Source of the DNA: Chloroflexota bacterium
GTDB lineage: Bacteria > Chloroflexota > Dehalococcoidia > Lucifugimonadales > Lucifugimonadaceae
DNA length: 7,351 nucleotides
Direction of reading: 5' to 3'
Assembly: GCA_002730795.1 (NCBI GenBank)
Contig: PCAX01000060.1
Span: 1-7,351 of the forward strand
Positions within the stretch are counted from its first letter, which is position 1; each line of letters starts with the position of its first letter. Under the pieces are notes generated by a model. That model saw nothing but the letters and a program-made list of their open reading frames with translations. It was not told the DNA's origin and ran no database searches. Made by a program: the position numbers and the translations under genes. This document shows, in pieces, positions 1 to 6,051 of the stretch.

Positions 1-89
1 ACAGAGTCCCCCGTAAAATCCTCACCCATTTCTTTGCGTTGTTTTCGGGACAATTTATAAGACTTTGACACATTAGTCAGTTCAATCAT
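1..89 (-). CDS. ABC transporter ATP-binding protein, N-terminal fragment (NatA-like)
   Basis: Reading the minus strand from the ATG at 89-87 gives MIELTNVSKSYKLS followed by RKQRKEMGEDFTGDS, 29 codons before the window edge. The opening MIELTNVSKSYKL is the usual first beta strand of an ABC nucleotide-binding domain. The basic RKQRKE stretch after it recalls the NatA-type ATPases of Na+ or drug efflux ABC exporters, which hydrolyse ATP at the inner face of the cytoplasmic membrane. Walker A, signature and Walker B motifs would lie outside the window, so the family call rests on the N-terminus alone. The start is supported by GGAG five bases upstream of the ATG (minus strand). The gene diverges from everything else here and probably belongs to the flanking chromosome, not to the accessory cluster. 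The exact subfamily is uncertain. Confidence 0.72.
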   Translation of the reverse strand, partial: MIELTNVSKSYKLSRKQRKEMGEDFTGDS

Positions 90-124
90 ACGATCTCCGC
101 TTTCTGGGGAAATATTATCCAGCA

Positions 125-592
125 GATGATATATATAATTACAGTTATGAAACAGAAGTAACCCATGCTGAAGCAGATTATATTGAGAATGATGGTTTGG
201 GATGTGAGAGATTAGAGGAAGTTGATCCGGACGCTGATGACTATAACCCGGAAGGGACTGAAAAGATCAAAATTGATGTAGAGAATTACATAGACTTGAA
301 TTTTAAGGAAGACTTTTTTGATAAAGTAAATGCTGATACACTCATAGAAGAATCTGGATCAGATATGGTATCTAAAGATGATATTGAATCTACGATTTAC
401 AGTATGCTTTCTGATTTGTGCAGTCTATTCTGCGGTTTTACTGTTATGGGGGGAGAAAAACTGTATCCTGAATTGGGAGATAATCCCTGGGAACATCCGA
501 ACACTATTTATCTTGAAGTATCTGCACCAGATTTTTCGCTTGAAGATTTAAACCCTGACTGGACAGAAGATGAGTACTACCTTGTTGATTAA
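125..592 (+). pseudogene. Acidic hypothetical protein, 5'-truncated
   Basis: The plus-strand frame ending at the TAA of 590-592 is open back to a stop at 74-76 but has no ATG. The first possible start is a TTG at 197, giving 131 residues, with no convincing ribosome binding site. Protein-like sequence (DDIYNYSYETEVTHAEADY) extends upstream of that TTG to about 125, which suggests the true N-terminus has been lost. The visible product is very acidic, with clusters such as EEVDPDADD and a C-terminal LNPDWTEDEYYLVD, two cysteines in LCSLFC and no signal peptide or membrane segment in the retained part. I do not recognise the family. Left of about 120 the DNA makes sense only as the leader of the divergent ABC gene, so a junction lies near 100-125. 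An alternative is an intact gene using the TTG start. Confidence 0.5.
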
Positions 593-612
593 AGAGATCA
601 AAAAGTCAATGA

Positions 613-640
613 AATGCCCAAAACTGAACTGAAAGAGAAA
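613..640 (+). repeat. Dispersed 28-base repeat, copy 1
   Basis: The segment AATG-C-CCAAAACTGAACTG-A-AAGAGAAA matches 6225-6252 at 26 of 28 positions. In this copy an ATG at 614 opens a 13-codon ORF, MPKTELKEKKIKK, ending at TAA 653-655. It has no good ribosome binding site. The other copy gives MTKTEL then a stop. Both look like the first codons of one lost gene or a shared recombination footprint. It lies in the 147-base gap between the truncated acidic gene and lipoprotein A. Confidence 0.6.
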
Positions 641-663
641 AAAATAAAGAAATAATTATTTAT

Positions 664-697
664 AACGACACCATTTGACTTATTAGACATATAACTT
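664..697 (+). promoter_or_regulatory. Shared promoter-like element, copy 1 (lipoprotein operon)
   Basis: AACGACA at 664-670, TGACTTAT at 676-683 and TATAAC at 690-695. The spacer between ACGACA and TATAA is 19 bases, and the same three blocks at the same spacing occur at 2877-2910 and 3921-3954. The TATAAC box is a plausible -10, putting a transcript start near 702, about 18 bases before the ATG at 720 with its AGGTGA ribosome binding site. The 19-base spacer is longer than the 17-base sigma-70 optimum, so regulator-assisted transcription is possible but unproven. Confidence 0.55.
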
Positions 698-719
698 CTT
701 GTAGAAACAGGTGATAAAC

Positions 720-743
720 ATGAAACAAGAAGTCAAAAAATGA
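720..743 (+). CDS. Seven-codon stub ORF (MKQEVKK) coupled to lipoprotein A
   Basis: ATG at 720 has the best ribosome binding site in this leader (AGGTGA, four bases before the ATG) and sits at the expected distance from the promoter-like element. It encodes MKQEVKK and stops at TGA 741-743, overlapping the lipoprotein ATG as ATGA. The first codons closely match the start of the 90-residue gene at 1279 (MKQEIKN; the 12 bases ATGAAACAAGAA are identical). It is most simply a remnant of a duplicated copy of that gene. It may still serve to load ribosomes for the lipoprotein by translational coupling. Confidence 0.4.
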   Translation: MKQEVKK

Positions 744-1270
744 AAAAGATGTTATATAGTATTCTATTTCTATTTGGATGTGAATATGAATTTACAGCAG
801 GAACATATCCAGATGAATTAGATAATAATATATGGGTTGAACTTGATCCGCGATTACCTAAAGATGGTAATGGGTATTTTCATTTAGAAATAGATTCTAA
901 TAATTGGCAAACACTTCACAGATTATCGGGCACTGCATACATGGATGGAGAACCACTTGAAGTACTGAAAGTACGCTGGGAAAGTTCTCATTGGTGGTAT
1001 CTTGGCGATACACTCGGTTATGTTGTAAGTATGGGATTAACGGATGATCTTGAATATGTTAGTTATGATACGAGTTATGTAACTGGGTTTGATGGATTTG
1101 AAGTACCAACCATAAATTGTTGCAGTTATAGCAATGCAGATGGTGAAGTTAATACAATGTTTGGACCCGTTCAAAGTATGGTAGGTGATACGGTAGCAAT
1201 TAGGATGTATTTTTTTGATGAATGGGATTTTGAATATGATTGGGAAATATTTTATATTGTATTAGACTAG
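740..1270 (+). CDS. Putative lipoprotein A (paralogue of lipoprotein B)
   Basis: The product has 176 residues. A short hydrophobic N-terminus (YSILFLFGC) ends in a lipobox-like LFGC with the acceptor cysteine at residue 14, so the mature protein is probably a lipid-anchored envelope protein of about 163 residues. The rest is acidic, rich in Trp and Tyr, and looks beta-rich. It shares long blocks with the product of 2091-2624: WQT[L/I]HR[L/V]SG, LGDTLGY, GLTDDL, YVSYDT, TGF-G-EVPT, YSNA-GEVN, PVQ-M-GDT and a final IVL[D/E]; by eye about half of the aligned residues are identical. I do not recognise a characterised family. The ATG at 740 lacks its own strong ribosome binding site and overlaps the stop of the stub ORF, implying coupled translation. 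The h-region is shorter than usual, so the lipobox is likely but not certain. Confidence 0.72.
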   Translation: MKKMLYSILFLFGCEYEFTAGTYPDELDNNIWVELDPRLPKDGNGYFHLEIDSNNWQTLHRLSGTAYMDGEPLEVLKVRWESSHWWYLGDTLGYVVSMGLTDDLEYVSYDTSYVTGFDGFEVPTINCCSYSNADGEVNTMFGPVQSMVGDTVAIRMYFFDEWDFEYDWEIFYIVLD

Positions 1271-1278
1271 GAAAAAAA

Positions 1279-1551
1279 ATGAAACAAGAAATAAAAAACA
1301 GAGAACCCATGCCTTCAGTTCTGAAGCATGTGATGAAACAAAACCCAACTATGTCCAAAGAAGAAGCCGTGAAAAAAGCACTAGCCATGGAAGCGCGCTA
1401 TGACGAAGCCAACAAAGAACGGAATGAGAAAAGGAATGCAGACTATAGAAAAGAGTGGGAACGTGCCTTGCAGAAAGAAAACGACCATTGGGCTTTGGAA
1501 ATGCTTTCCGGAGATGCATTAGCTGAATATTTCAATGTAATAAAGGATTAG
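1279..1551 (+). CDS. Charged helical hypothetical protein, 90 residues
   Basis: The ATG at 1279 is chosen over the upstream ATG at 1240 because AGGA lies six bases before it and because 1240 would overlap the end of lipoprotein A. The product is soluble, highly charged and probably all helical: a KEEAVKKALAMEARYDEANKE-type segment (residues 27-60) is rich in Ala, Glu, Lys and Arg with coiled-coil character, ending in a more hydrophobic LEMLSGDALAEYFNVIKD tail. There are no cysteines, no signal peptide and no recognised motif. It starts eight bases after the lipoprotein A stop and ends two bases before the next gene, so all are in one operon. Its first seven residues match the stub ORF at 720. 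Function unknown; a partner of the downstream cysteine-rich protein is possible from tight spacing only. Confidence 0.7.
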   Translation: MKQEIKNREPMPSVLKHVMKQNPTMSKEEAVKKALAMEARYDEANKERNEKRNADYRKEWERALQKENDHWALEMLSGDALAEYFNVIKD

Positions 1552-1553
1552 AT

Positions 1554-2090
1554 ATGGAAAATAATTTTTATATTACTCGTCCGGAAGATATTGATAAACA
1601 GAAACAAATGGTTTCTGCGGACGATATTCGAGTAGCCAAATCCAAAATAGGAAAAAAGAAACGAAAACCGAGCAGCCATTGCCTATTATGTAAAATGACA
1701 ATAGATGAAATTGGCGGTAAGCGGGTTGGGGCTCAAAAAACGTTGGGGACTTTTTCATCAAAAACTTACCGAGGCGGCGGTGACCCTGATTTCCCTGATT
1801 TTAGTATCAAATTAGATGATGCTAATTATATTGTTCTTCGTGGGAAAAAGGGTATGTGGACTGATGAATTAATCGAGAAAGTAAAAGAGATTTATCTCAA
1901 TAACGAGTGTCCCTGGTTCTGCCAAAAATGCGCGAGCAAAACCTGTCATATTTGTAGAGAAATATTGAACAATCCCATTGGGTCCGATGTAATCCATGAC
2001 GATGGATGCATACTTCACGTTGCTGCTTTGGGATATAATCCTGGGTGTGTGAATAAGTCCTGTGAAAATTATAAAAAGTGGGGTGAATAA
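1554..2090 (+). CDS. Cysteine-rich putative zinc-binding protein, 178 residues
   Basis: The start at 1554 is supported by AAGGA about six bases upstream, overlapping the end of the previous gene. After a basic N-terminal segment (KSKIGKKKRKPSS, residues 29-41) comes a CxxC knuckle, C43 and C46. A middle region without cysteines follows (residues 47-118, with a GGGDPDFPDF loop). The C-terminal part is dense in possible metal ligands: C119, C123, C126, C131, C134, C152, H155, C165 and C170. Such spacing suggests two or more structural zinc sites of zinc-ribbon or LIM-like type, with residues 43/46 possibly pairing with part of the C-terminal set. I do not recognise a named family. There is no signal peptide, so it should be cytoplasmic, unlike the lipoproteins on either side. 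Its stop codon directly abuts the ATG of lipoprotein B. Confidence 0.78.
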   Translation: MENNFYITRPEDIDKQKQMVSADDIRVAKSKIGKKKRKPSSHCLLCKMTIDEIGGKRVGAQKTLGTFSSKTYRGGGDPDFPDFSIKLDDANYIVLRGKKGMWTDELIEKVKEIYLNNECPWFCQKCASKTCHICREILNNPIGSDVIHDDGCILHVAALGYNPGCVNKSCENYKKWGE

Positions 2091-2624
2091 ATGAAAATTT
2101 TACGACGATTTACTTTTAGCTTGTTCATATTCGCTTTCAATGGTTGTGAAGCCGTTGAACCCACCATTCAAGATGATTTGAAAAATATCATTACGACCAT
2201 TGAACCGAGACTGGATGTAGATGAAAACGGATATTACCATTTGACTTTGGACAGGAACCGTTGGCAAACGATCCACAGAGTCAGTGGCCATTTGAATTAC
2301 GAAGATGGATCCCCGGCAGAACTTATTAGAGTAGGGTGGTCGTCAGATCTTTACTGGGTATTAGGTGATACACTGGGGTATATCGTTCACCAAGGGTTAA
2401 CGGACGATCTCATTTACGTCAGCTACGATACGACCTATATCACCGGTTTCAATGGAATGGAAGTGCCTACTTCAAATCAAGTAAGTTATAGTAATGCTGA
2501 AGGAGAAGTAAACAACATGATCGCTCCAGTACAAATTATGGCCGGAGACACCATGACACTTTACTGGAGTTACTACGATAACGTAGGGTTTAACGAAGGT
2601 TCCATTAAGATTGTTTTGGAGTGA
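2091..2624 (+). CDS. Putative lipoprotein B (paralogue of lipoprotein A)
   Basis: The product has 177 residues. The N-terminus is a better signal sequence than that of lipoprotein A: basic KILRR, a hydrophobic FTFSLFIFAF core, then NGC with the acceptor cysteine at residue 19 and Glu at +2. The mature part (EPRLDVDENGYYHLTLD onward) follows lipoprotein A over nearly its whole length, with the invariant blocks WQTIHRVSG, LGDTLGY, GLTDDL, YVSYDT, EVPT, YSNAEGEVN and GDT. A function cannot be given. GGGGTGA four bases before the ATG lies inside the previous gene's last codons and is a good ribosome binding site, so translation is coupled to the zinc-protein gene. It is the last gene of the operon. 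The two paralogues have diverged at many positions, so the duplication is not recent. Confidence 0.77.
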   Translation: MKILRRFTFSLFIFAFNGCEAVEPTIQDDLKNIITTIEPRLDVDENGYYHLTLDRNRWQTIHRVSGHLNYEDGSPAELIRVGWSSDLYWVLGDTLGYIVHQGLTDDLIYVSYDTTYITGFNGMEVPTSNQVSYSNAEGEVNNMIAPVQIMAGDTMTLYWSYYDNVGFNEGSIKIVLE

Positions 2625-2629
2625 CCTAT

Positions 2630-2660
2630 AAAAAACCCCGTTTATCGAGGATAAACAGGG
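2630..2660 (-). terminator. Rho-independent terminator acting on the minus strand
   Basis: Stem GTTTATC (2640-2646) pairs with GATAAAC (2650-2656) around a GAG loop. CCC (2636-2638) pairs with GGG (2658-2660) beyond one mismatch, which becomes a G-U wobble in minus-strand RNA. On the minus strand the hairpin is followed by six Ts (plus-strand As 2630-2635), the classic intrinsic terminator form. On the plus strand the hairpin is followed by CTTCAATT with no T-run, so it would be a poor terminator for the lipoprotein operon, although it lies only a few bases past the stop codon. Confidence 0.7.
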
Positions 2661-2876
2661 CTTCAATTAAGTGCGGGACGGACGTGGGTCAAAACGAACT
2701 TTGTTTGAAATAACTATAAAGTACTAATATATAGAGGTTTACGACTTTTTATTCTTATTCTTTTTTTCCCTAATACATCAAAAAGTCCTAATTTTTTGGC
2801 TGAAAAAACGCGGTTTTAGAGAAGCGGGACCGATGTTACACTCAAAGAACTCTATTTCTCGACTAGATAATTTAAA
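2661..2876. other. AT-rich non-coding spacer with two GC-rich repeats
   Basis: No gene is supportable on either strand. A 20-base GC-rich islet at 2671-2690 stands out from its AT-rich surroundings. Its core GCGGGAC-G-GA-C-GT (2673-2685) recurs as GCGGGAC-C-GA-T-GT at 2824-2836, 151 bases later. Around 2790-2815 two small alternative stems share the same A-run: TTTTTT-GGCTG-AAAAAA and AAAAC-GCG-GTTTT. A long pyrimidine tract runs from about 2745 to 2770. The islet could be the scar of a former gene or recombination site, but nothing proves this. Confidence 0.4.
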
Positions 2877-2910
2877 AACGACACTATCTGTCCTTTTTCA
2901 TTTATAAATT
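2877..2910 (+). promoter_or_regulatory. Shared promoter-like element, copy 2 (WYL gene)
   Basis: AACGACA at 2877-2883, TGTCCTTT at 2889-2896 and TATAAATT at 2903-2910, with the same 11-base and 19-base offsets as the other two copies. If TATAAA is the -10 box, transcription would start near 2915, only about six bases before the ATG at 2921. The WYL transcript would then be almost leaderless, consistent with the absence of a Shine-Dalgarno sequence there. Confidence 0.55.
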
Positions 2911-2920
2911 CCGGTTAATT

Positions 2921-3910
2921 ATGGGTGAATTTTCACAAATACAACGGCTGCTTCGCATTCTGCAGATATTAAGCAGCGGACGAAAAGTAACCACGACAGA
3001 ACTTCTGCGCAGGTTTGAAGGTGGAGTTTCACTTCGAACATTACAGAGAGATTTATTAGCACTTTCTGAAGCTGGTATTCCATTAATATCTGAAAAGACA
3101 ATGGCCAACGAGAACGCATGGTCATTGATGAGTCAGTTCCGATCCTTTATTCCATTGCCATTAGAAACAAATGAATACTTGGCAGCCCATATATTAAAAG
3201 CCAATCTGAAAGTTTTCCAAAAAACACCCTTTGGAGATGAAATAAAATCTCTTATAAAGAAAATAGATCAAATAGTCCCTGAAGACGTTTTTCTTGAAAC
3301 AGATTATGACAAAGCGGATAAACTTTTTGAAAATTATACGGCCGGAACTTTTGATTATGCACCTCATGGTGATACCATCAATAATTTGATTACAGCCATT
3401 TTGCACAACAATGTGTGTGAAGTCACTTATTACAACCCTTATAAAGGTGAACAGAAGAAATATCCCATTGAACCGGTAAAGCTTGTTTATTATAATGGCG
3501 GACTTTACATCATTGCCTATTTAAGAAAATATGAAAAGTTCAGATTGTTGGCCATCCAGAGGATTAAGAAATTGGCTTTAAAAGATGAGAAATATCCAAA
3601 AGATCATAACTTTGATCCGGAATTATTCTGGAAGAATAAGTTTGGATTGTTTTCGGCTGATCAAGTTGATGTAAAACTTAAGTTCTCAAAAGAGATATGT
3701 CATCATATTGAGGGGAGGAATTGGCATCATTCTCAAGAGATTATTAAGGAAAAGAATGGCGACGTGATGCTATCGATGAAAGTAGGCATTTCTCCTGAAT
3801 TAATTTCCTGGATTGTCGGTTGGCATCAACATATTGTCGTACAATCTCCTGATGAATTAATTAACATCATAAAATCTTCTCACAGGAAAGCATTTAAACA
3901 ATATAAATAA
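2921..3910 (+). CDS. WYL-domain transcriptional regulator (HTH-WYL)
   Basis: A 329-residue protein with the typical architecture and length of HTH-WYL regulators. Residues 6-55 form a winged helix-turn-helix of the HTH_11/DeoR type: QRLLRILQIL, then TTTELLRRFEGGVSLRTLQRDLLAL, with SLRTLQRD as recognition helix. Residues about 154-222 match the WYL domain. The eponymous motif is present as LYI (195-197) in YYNGGLYIIAYLR, followed by the arginine-bearing FRLLAIQRIKKL segment that typically binds a nucleotide-like or nucleic-acid ligand. The remainder (about 235-329) fits the C-terminal WCX extension. Such proteins often control phage-defence or stress islands by sensing a ligand. No Shine-Dalgarno site precedes the ATG, which lies about 12 bases after a TATAAA box. 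A copy of the shared promoter-like element sits directly before it and another before the next gene, so autoregulation and control of the ATPase are plausible inferences. Confidence 0.9.
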   Translation: MGEFSQIQRLLRILQILSSGRKVTTTELLRRFEGGVSLRTLQRDLLALSEAGIPLISEKTMANENAWSLMSQFRSFIPLPLETNEYLAAHILKANLKVFQKTPFGDEIKSLIKKIDQIVPEDVFLETDYDKADKLFENYTAGTFDYAPHGDTINNLITAILHNNVCEVTYYNPYKGEQKKYPIEPVKLVYYNGGLYIIAYLRKYEKFRLLAIQRIKKLALKDEKYPKDHNFDPELFWKNKFGLFSADQVDVKLKFSKEICHHIEGRNWHHSQEIIKEKNGDVMLSMKVGISPELISWIVGWHQHIVVQSPDELINIIKSSHRKAFKQYK

Positions 3911-3920
3911 TATTTTTCAA

Positions 3921-3954
3921 AACGACATGAACTGACTTATCTCTCCTATAAATT
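3921..3954 (+). promoter_or_regulatory. Shared promoter-like element, copy 3 (AAA+ gene)
   Basis: AACGACA at 3921-3927, TGACTTAT at 3933-3940 and TATAAATT at 3947-3954. TGACTTAT is identical to copy 1 and TATAAATT to copy 2, at exactly the same offsets. The element occupies most of the 67-base gap between the WYL and AAA+ genes, giving the ATPase its own promoter. A start near 3959 leaves a leader of about 19 bases containing the GGAG ribosome binding site. Confidence 0.58.
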
Positions 3955-3977
3955 GGGGGTAGAAATCGGAGTTAGTT

Positions 3978-5891
3978 ATGTCAAAGAGAGAAAAACCACA
4001 CACATTATTACTTCAACTTGGGGCGTATTTCTACGAATCTGAAGATGGGCAGGAAATACCCAAAGTTGATATTCAAAAGCCAAAAATAAAACGGCTATCC
4101 AAAAAAGTATCATCACTAGAAATACTTAAACCATTTAAGCTGAATCATACCGATACCTTACTTATAGCCTGCGCCTGGTACGAAGGGATCAAAGACGGAT
4201 TGCGGCAGATAGATCCATTGGACTTACTCTCACGCATTTACGGCAATCGCTCCGACAGCGTGGACCATTTGGATGAATTGGTTTCATTGGTGGAGTGTAA
4301 TATTTTTTATTCACAGAAGAAACGTATTCGAGGTACAGCAGAAACTTCATCATTTATATCGTCATCGGAAAAAGAGAAAATTGTCTCTGTTCTTAAATCT
4401 ACTTTGCTGGAATATGATGTTTCATTTCATCGCAGCTTCGTGAAATTGTTGATGGAGGAGGATAAAGACATAAAAGGAGAATTCGACAAACCTTACAAAA
4501 ACAATAAAGAGTTTTTATCAGATTGGTTTCAATACGTGGAAAATTTGGATGATTGCAAATATAATGATTACCAAAACAATCGAATTGAAAGTGATTTAGA
4601 CGAACATGAAGCAAATGATTTACTCAAAGCATTGGAATGGCGTGATCGTATTTTGTCTCGAACAGCAGTAACAAAACAGGTCTTTCCGCTGCAGGATATC
4701 ATCGAAGAATATCAATTGGATGAAACAGAAGCGACCATCCTGGTTTATTTGGTAAAAGAAGATATGGACGACAATCGTACTGATAGTGATGATATTCTTC
4801 GTTTGATTAGTCGAAACCAGCATGAGAAATACCAAAACAGGGAATACATTTCCGACGATTCCAAACTGGTTAAGAACGGACTCATAGAAACATCGGAATT
4901 TTCCTTTTTCAAGAGCAAAGGAACGGATCTGCGCATTGCACCGGATATAGTAAGGCATATCATTTTAAAATCCCCGGCAACAGATGAAGACCGGCTGAAG
5001 CAAATCCTAAGAGGTGATAACCTATTTACCATTCTTGAACCAAAACAAACGTTTGATGAACTTATTCTTCCAAAAGAAATGAAACAGACAATCAGGTTTG
5101 GATTAGGGCAGTATGAACAAAACGTGGATACTGTTTTGAACAATTGGGGTCTCTACGATACAACTATGGATGTCATAGGCAAAACCAAACGACAAATGGA
5201 ACCGGGGATGCTTATGCTGTTTGCGGGGCCACCGGGGACAGGAAAAACCTTTGCCGCCGGCGCAATCGCCAAAACTTTAGGGAAAAACCTGCTCATTACA
5301 GACATAAGTAAAGTGCAATCCATGTGGGTGGGACAGAGTGAAAAAAACGTGCGACGAATTTTCACTATGTTTGAACGTATTGTAAGACGGACAGAGAATC
5401 CACCTGTTTTGCTGCTCAATGAGGCGGATCAGTTTCTTTCCCGGCGGCTAAAAGATACAGGATCGTCCGTGGATGTTATGTTCAATTCTTTGCAAAACTT
5501 GTTTTTGGAAGCATTTGAAAAACTGCGCGGTGTGCTGATTGCCACCACCAATATGAAAGAGAATTTAGACACAGCTTTCAGCAGGCGTTTTCATTTGAAA
5601 TTGGATTTTCCCATACCGGGAGATAATGAACGAAAAGCATTATGGCACCTGCATTTACCTGCATCCATTCCCGGAGCAACGGAGATTGATATAAACTATC
5701 TATCCAAACTATACAAAATAACTGGTGGACAGATTAGTATTATCGTGAAAAACGCTGCCACGGAAGCCGCCGCTCGTAAAGGGAAAAGCAAAATCCTGAA
5801 ACTGGACGATTTAATGAAATATTGTGAGATTGAAGCGGCATCCATGTTTGGATCATCAAATATGAAAATTGGTTTTGAAGGTAGAGATTGA
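3978..5891 (+). CDS. AAA+ ATPase with long N-terminal extension (SpoVK/COG0464-like)
   Basis: A 637-residue protein started at the ATG six bases after GGAG (3968-3971). The C-terminal third is a classical AAA+ module: Walker A GPPGTGKT at 417-424 (Lys423), pore-loop-like SMWVGQSEKNVRRIF, Walker B VLLLNEAD with Asn481-Glu482, sensor 1 Asn525 in LIATTN, arginine-finger pair SRRF (Arg536/Arg537), and a sensor-2-like TGGQI at 582-586 in the helical lid. Such modules assemble into hexamers that use ATP to remodel or unfold proteins. Walker B has Asn where Asp is standard, which may weaken Mg2+ coordination but may also be normal for its subfamily. Residues 1 to about 400 are not a recognised domain: a basic N-terminus, charged helices and a possible winged-helix region around 240-340. 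No protease or nuclease motif is visible. It follows the WYL gene and precedes a second ATPase, suggesting a multi-component machine. Substrate unknown. Confidence 0.9.
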   Translation: MSKREKPHTLLLQLGAYFYESEDGQEIPKVDIQKPKIKRLSKKVSSLEILKPFKLNHTDTLLIACAWYEGIKDGLRQIDPLDLLSRIYGNRSDSVDHLDELVSLVECNIFYSQKKRIRGTAETSSFISSSEKEKIVSVLKSTLLEYDVSFHRSFVKLLMEEDKDIKGEFDKPYKNNKEFLSDWFQYVENLDDCKYNDYQNNRIESDLDEHEANDLLKALEWRDRILSRTAVTKQVFPLQDIIEEYQLDETEATILVYLVKEDMDDNRTDSDDILRLISRNQHEKYQNREYISDDSKLVKNGLIETSEFSFFKSKGTDLRIAPDIVRHIILKSPATDEDRLKQILRGDNLFTILEPKQTFDELILPKEMKQTIRFGLGQYEQNVDTVLNNWGLYDTTMDVIGKTKRQMEPGMLMLFAGPPGTGKTFAAGAIAKTLGKNLLITDISKVQSMWVGQSEKNVRRIFTMFERIVRRTENPPVLLLNEADQFLSRRLKDTGSSVDVMFNSLQNLFLEAFEKLRGVLIATTNMKENLDTAFSRRFHLKLDFPIPGDNERKALWHLHLPASIPGATEIDINYLSKLYKITGGQISIIVKNAATEAAARKGKSKILKLDDLMKYCEIEAASMFGSSNMKIGFEGRD

Positions 5892-5928
5892 GAAAGAATA
5901 AAAAAACTAATAAATGGAAGGTTATAAA

Positions 5929-6051
5929 ATGAAAAACACAAAATGGTTACTATTATCAGTATTGTTTATATCGAGTCTGTTTGGTCAAATAGATATAAAA
6001 GTATGTGATGGGTATGTTAATGGTAAATGGGGAAGTAATGTTAGTTGTTAA
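5929..6051 (+). CDS. Secreted microprotein, 40 residues
   Basis: ATG at 5929 is preceded by GGAAGG with a seven-base spacer. The product begins with a textbook Sec signal peptide: basic MKNTKW, hydrophobic LLLSVLFISSLF, then GQ, with cleavage likely just before or after Gln20. About 20 residues remain, IDIKVCDGYVNGKWGSNVSC, with two cysteines that could form a disulphide. The mature part is so short that this could be a genuine secreted peptide or the 5' remnant of a larger exported protein interrupted by a frameshift. Its end overlaps the start of the next small ORF by 14 bases. It lies 37 bases after the AAA+ stop. No family is recognised. Confidence 0.45.
   Translation: MKNTKWLLLSVLFISSLFGQIDIKVCDGYVNGKWGSNVSC

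Noticed and set aside
1240..1278. Upstream ATG at 1240 as the start of the 90-residue gene (adding 13 residues).
   Set aside because: It overlaps the coding end of lipoprotein A, lacks a ribosome binding site, and the ATG at 1279 has AGGA at good spacing.
720..1290. Insertion-sequence ends flanking lipoprotein A, because ATGAAACAAGAA occurs on both sides.
   Set aside because: The 12-base match corresponds to gene start codons of similar proteins; there is no transposase and no inverted repeat, so a duplicated gene start explains it better.
2671..2700. Part of a tRNA gene or tRNA-derived attachment site in the GC-rich islet.
   Set aside because: It has a faint likeness to a T-arm read on the minus strand, but no acceptor, anticodon or D-arm pairing could be found around it.
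2694..2720. A fourth copy of the shared promoter-like element (AAAACGAAC then TATAAA).
   Set aside because: The first block differs (ACGAAC), the spacer is 15 rather than 19 bases, and the TG[A/T]C block is absent at the required offset.
2661..2876. Integron attC site or CRISPR repeats, suggested by the paired GCGGGAC sequences.
   Set aside because: Only two imperfect 13-base copies exist, with no regular spacer series and no attC-type core pair (GTTRRRY with RYYYAAC) in a foldable arrangement.
4620..5143. Long minus-strand open frames (112 and 132 codons) inside the AAA+ gene.
   Set aside because: They are antisense shadows: composition follows the complement of the AAA+ codons, and no ribosome binding site or family feature is visible.
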